Of a stretch of 14,121 bases of DNA, positions 13,697 to 14,121 are shown piece after piece. The translations under genes were made by a program, and so were the position numbers. Below the pieces are notes generated by a model. The model was not told the DNA's origin, ran no database searches, and was given only the letters and a program-made list of their open reading frames with translations. Source of the stretch: QQUD01 sp039029915 (GTDB lineage Bacteria; Chloroflexota; Anaerolineae; Promineifilales; Promineifilaceae); assembly GCA_039029915.1 (NCBI GenBank), contig JBCCFD010000182.1, forward strand, positions 1 to 14,121, written 5' to 3'. Position 1 is the stretch's first letter, and the number at the start of each line of letters is the position of its first letter.

Positions 13697-14121
13697 ATGG
13701 AATTTGGTCAAAAAAGCTCACGATTGCCCGGTTTTTACAAACGGCCGTTAGAAGAACGTGTCGATATTGTTTCAGATTGGGCTAATCTCACTGAAGACGA
13801 TATTGCCATACTCAAGGGGCACAGCCTCAATCGCCAACAAGCTGATAAAATGGTTGAAAATGTGCTGGGTGTTTTCTCACTACCCTTAGGGGTCGCAGTT
13901 AACTTTACGCTAAACAATCGGGACTATCTTATTCCTATGGCGGTTGAAGAGCCCAGCGTTTTAGCCGCAGTGAGCCACTCTGCAAAGCTCATACGGGCTG
14001 GAGGTGGCTTCCAAACAGAATCCTCTGATCCCATCATGATTGGGCAAATTCAAGTGCTCGATATTCCTGATATGGATGCCGCGATTGGCTCACTAGAAAA
14101 TAATCGAGAAGCGTTGATGGA
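13697..14121 (+). CDS. Class II hydroxymethylglutaryl-CoA reductase, N-terminal part
   Basis: The first 141 codons are present before the window ends; class II enzymes are usually about 420-430 residues. The sequence aligns closely with Pseudomonas mevalonii HMG-CoA reductase: SSRLPGFYKRPLEERVD at 7-23, MVENVLGVFSLPLGVAVNF at 52-70, the active-site segment MAVEEPSVLAA with catalytic E85 (E83 in P. mevalonii), and AGGGFQTE near 101-108. The enzyme interconverts HMG-CoA and mevalonate. In bacteria it feeds isoprenoid synthesis by the mevalonate pathway or, in some, mevalonate breakdown; the direction cannot be told here. The start ATG has GAGGA (13685-13689) seven bases upstream. It has its own candidate promoter and appears independent of the sugar operon. 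Confidence 0.92.
   Translation, partial: MEFGQKSSRLPGFYKRPLEERVDIVSDWANLTEDDIAILKGHSLNRQQADKMVENVLGVFSLPLGVAVNFTLNNRDYLIPMAVEEPSVLAAVSHSAKLIRAGGGFQTESSDPIMIGQIQVLDIPDMDAAIGSLENNREALM

Larger units (their letters stand above)
649..13748. repeat. Dispersed octamer ACGGCCGT, 14 exact copies
   Basis: Exact copies start at 649, 1072, 1514, 2426, 3045, 4353, 5579, 5877, 6074, 7178, 7706, 11081, 12349 and 13741. The octamer is its own reverse complement. It is preceded by A in 12 cases and followed by T in 10. All copies lie inside genes. Because it is read as Thr-Ala-Val (7), Asn/His-Gly-Arg (4) and Arg-Pro (3), all three frames are used, so protein sequence does not explain it. Confidence 0.9.

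Overview
The window is bacterial chromosome with near-balanced base composition and ordinary Shine-Dalgarno sites. The gene set is a lipoprotein-based CUT1 sugar importer, a GH38 mannosidase, a GT39-type membrane glycosyltransferase, and class II HMG-CoA reductase. This fits a Chloroflexota (Anaerolineae-like) bacterium, but that placement is inference from gene content. The octamer ACGGCCGT occurs 14 times, always inside genes and in all three reading frames, so it looks like a genome signature.

Layout. 1-1560 (-) is the N-terminal 520 codons of a GT39/PMT-like membrane glycosyltransferase that runs off the left edge. 1742-2440 (+) is a membrane-anchored YceI-like protein; it and the glycosyltransferase diverge from a short region where both may make leaderless mRNAs. 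2555-3187 (-) is an HD-domain phosphohydrolase. 3269-11220 (-) is a sugar-uptake operon, in transcription order: a substrate-binding lipoprotein built of two tandem copies of the whole binding domain, a MalF-like permease, a MalG-like permease, and a cytosolic GH38 alpha-mannosidase. No ATPase gene is present. 11449-13183 (+) holds the divergent LacI-family regulator and a UlaG-like metallo-beta-lactamase-fold protein. 13184-13696 has no gene but is rich in inverted repeats. 13697-14121 (+) is the start of a class II HMG-CoA reductase, cut by the right edge.

How it works together. The operon and regulator promoters lie back to back at 11285-11364. Each is TTGACR-N17-TAWAGT, and each has LacI-type boxes of consensus TGWATSCGSATWCA over its start point: two abutting boxes forming a perfect 32-bp palindrome on the operon side, one on the regulator side. 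The simplest model is an autoregulated repressor controlling uptake of an alpha-mannoside, which the double lipoprotein captures, the permeases import with a shared ATPase encoded elsewhere, and the cytosolic mannosidase cleaves. A strong hairpin after the binding-protein gene may keep that protein in excess over the permeases.

The most unusual items are the duplicated binding protein (about 85% identity between halves by manual alignment), the mirrored promoter/operator block with an extra 14-bp inverted repeat, the structured element at 13308-13479, and the octamer signature.
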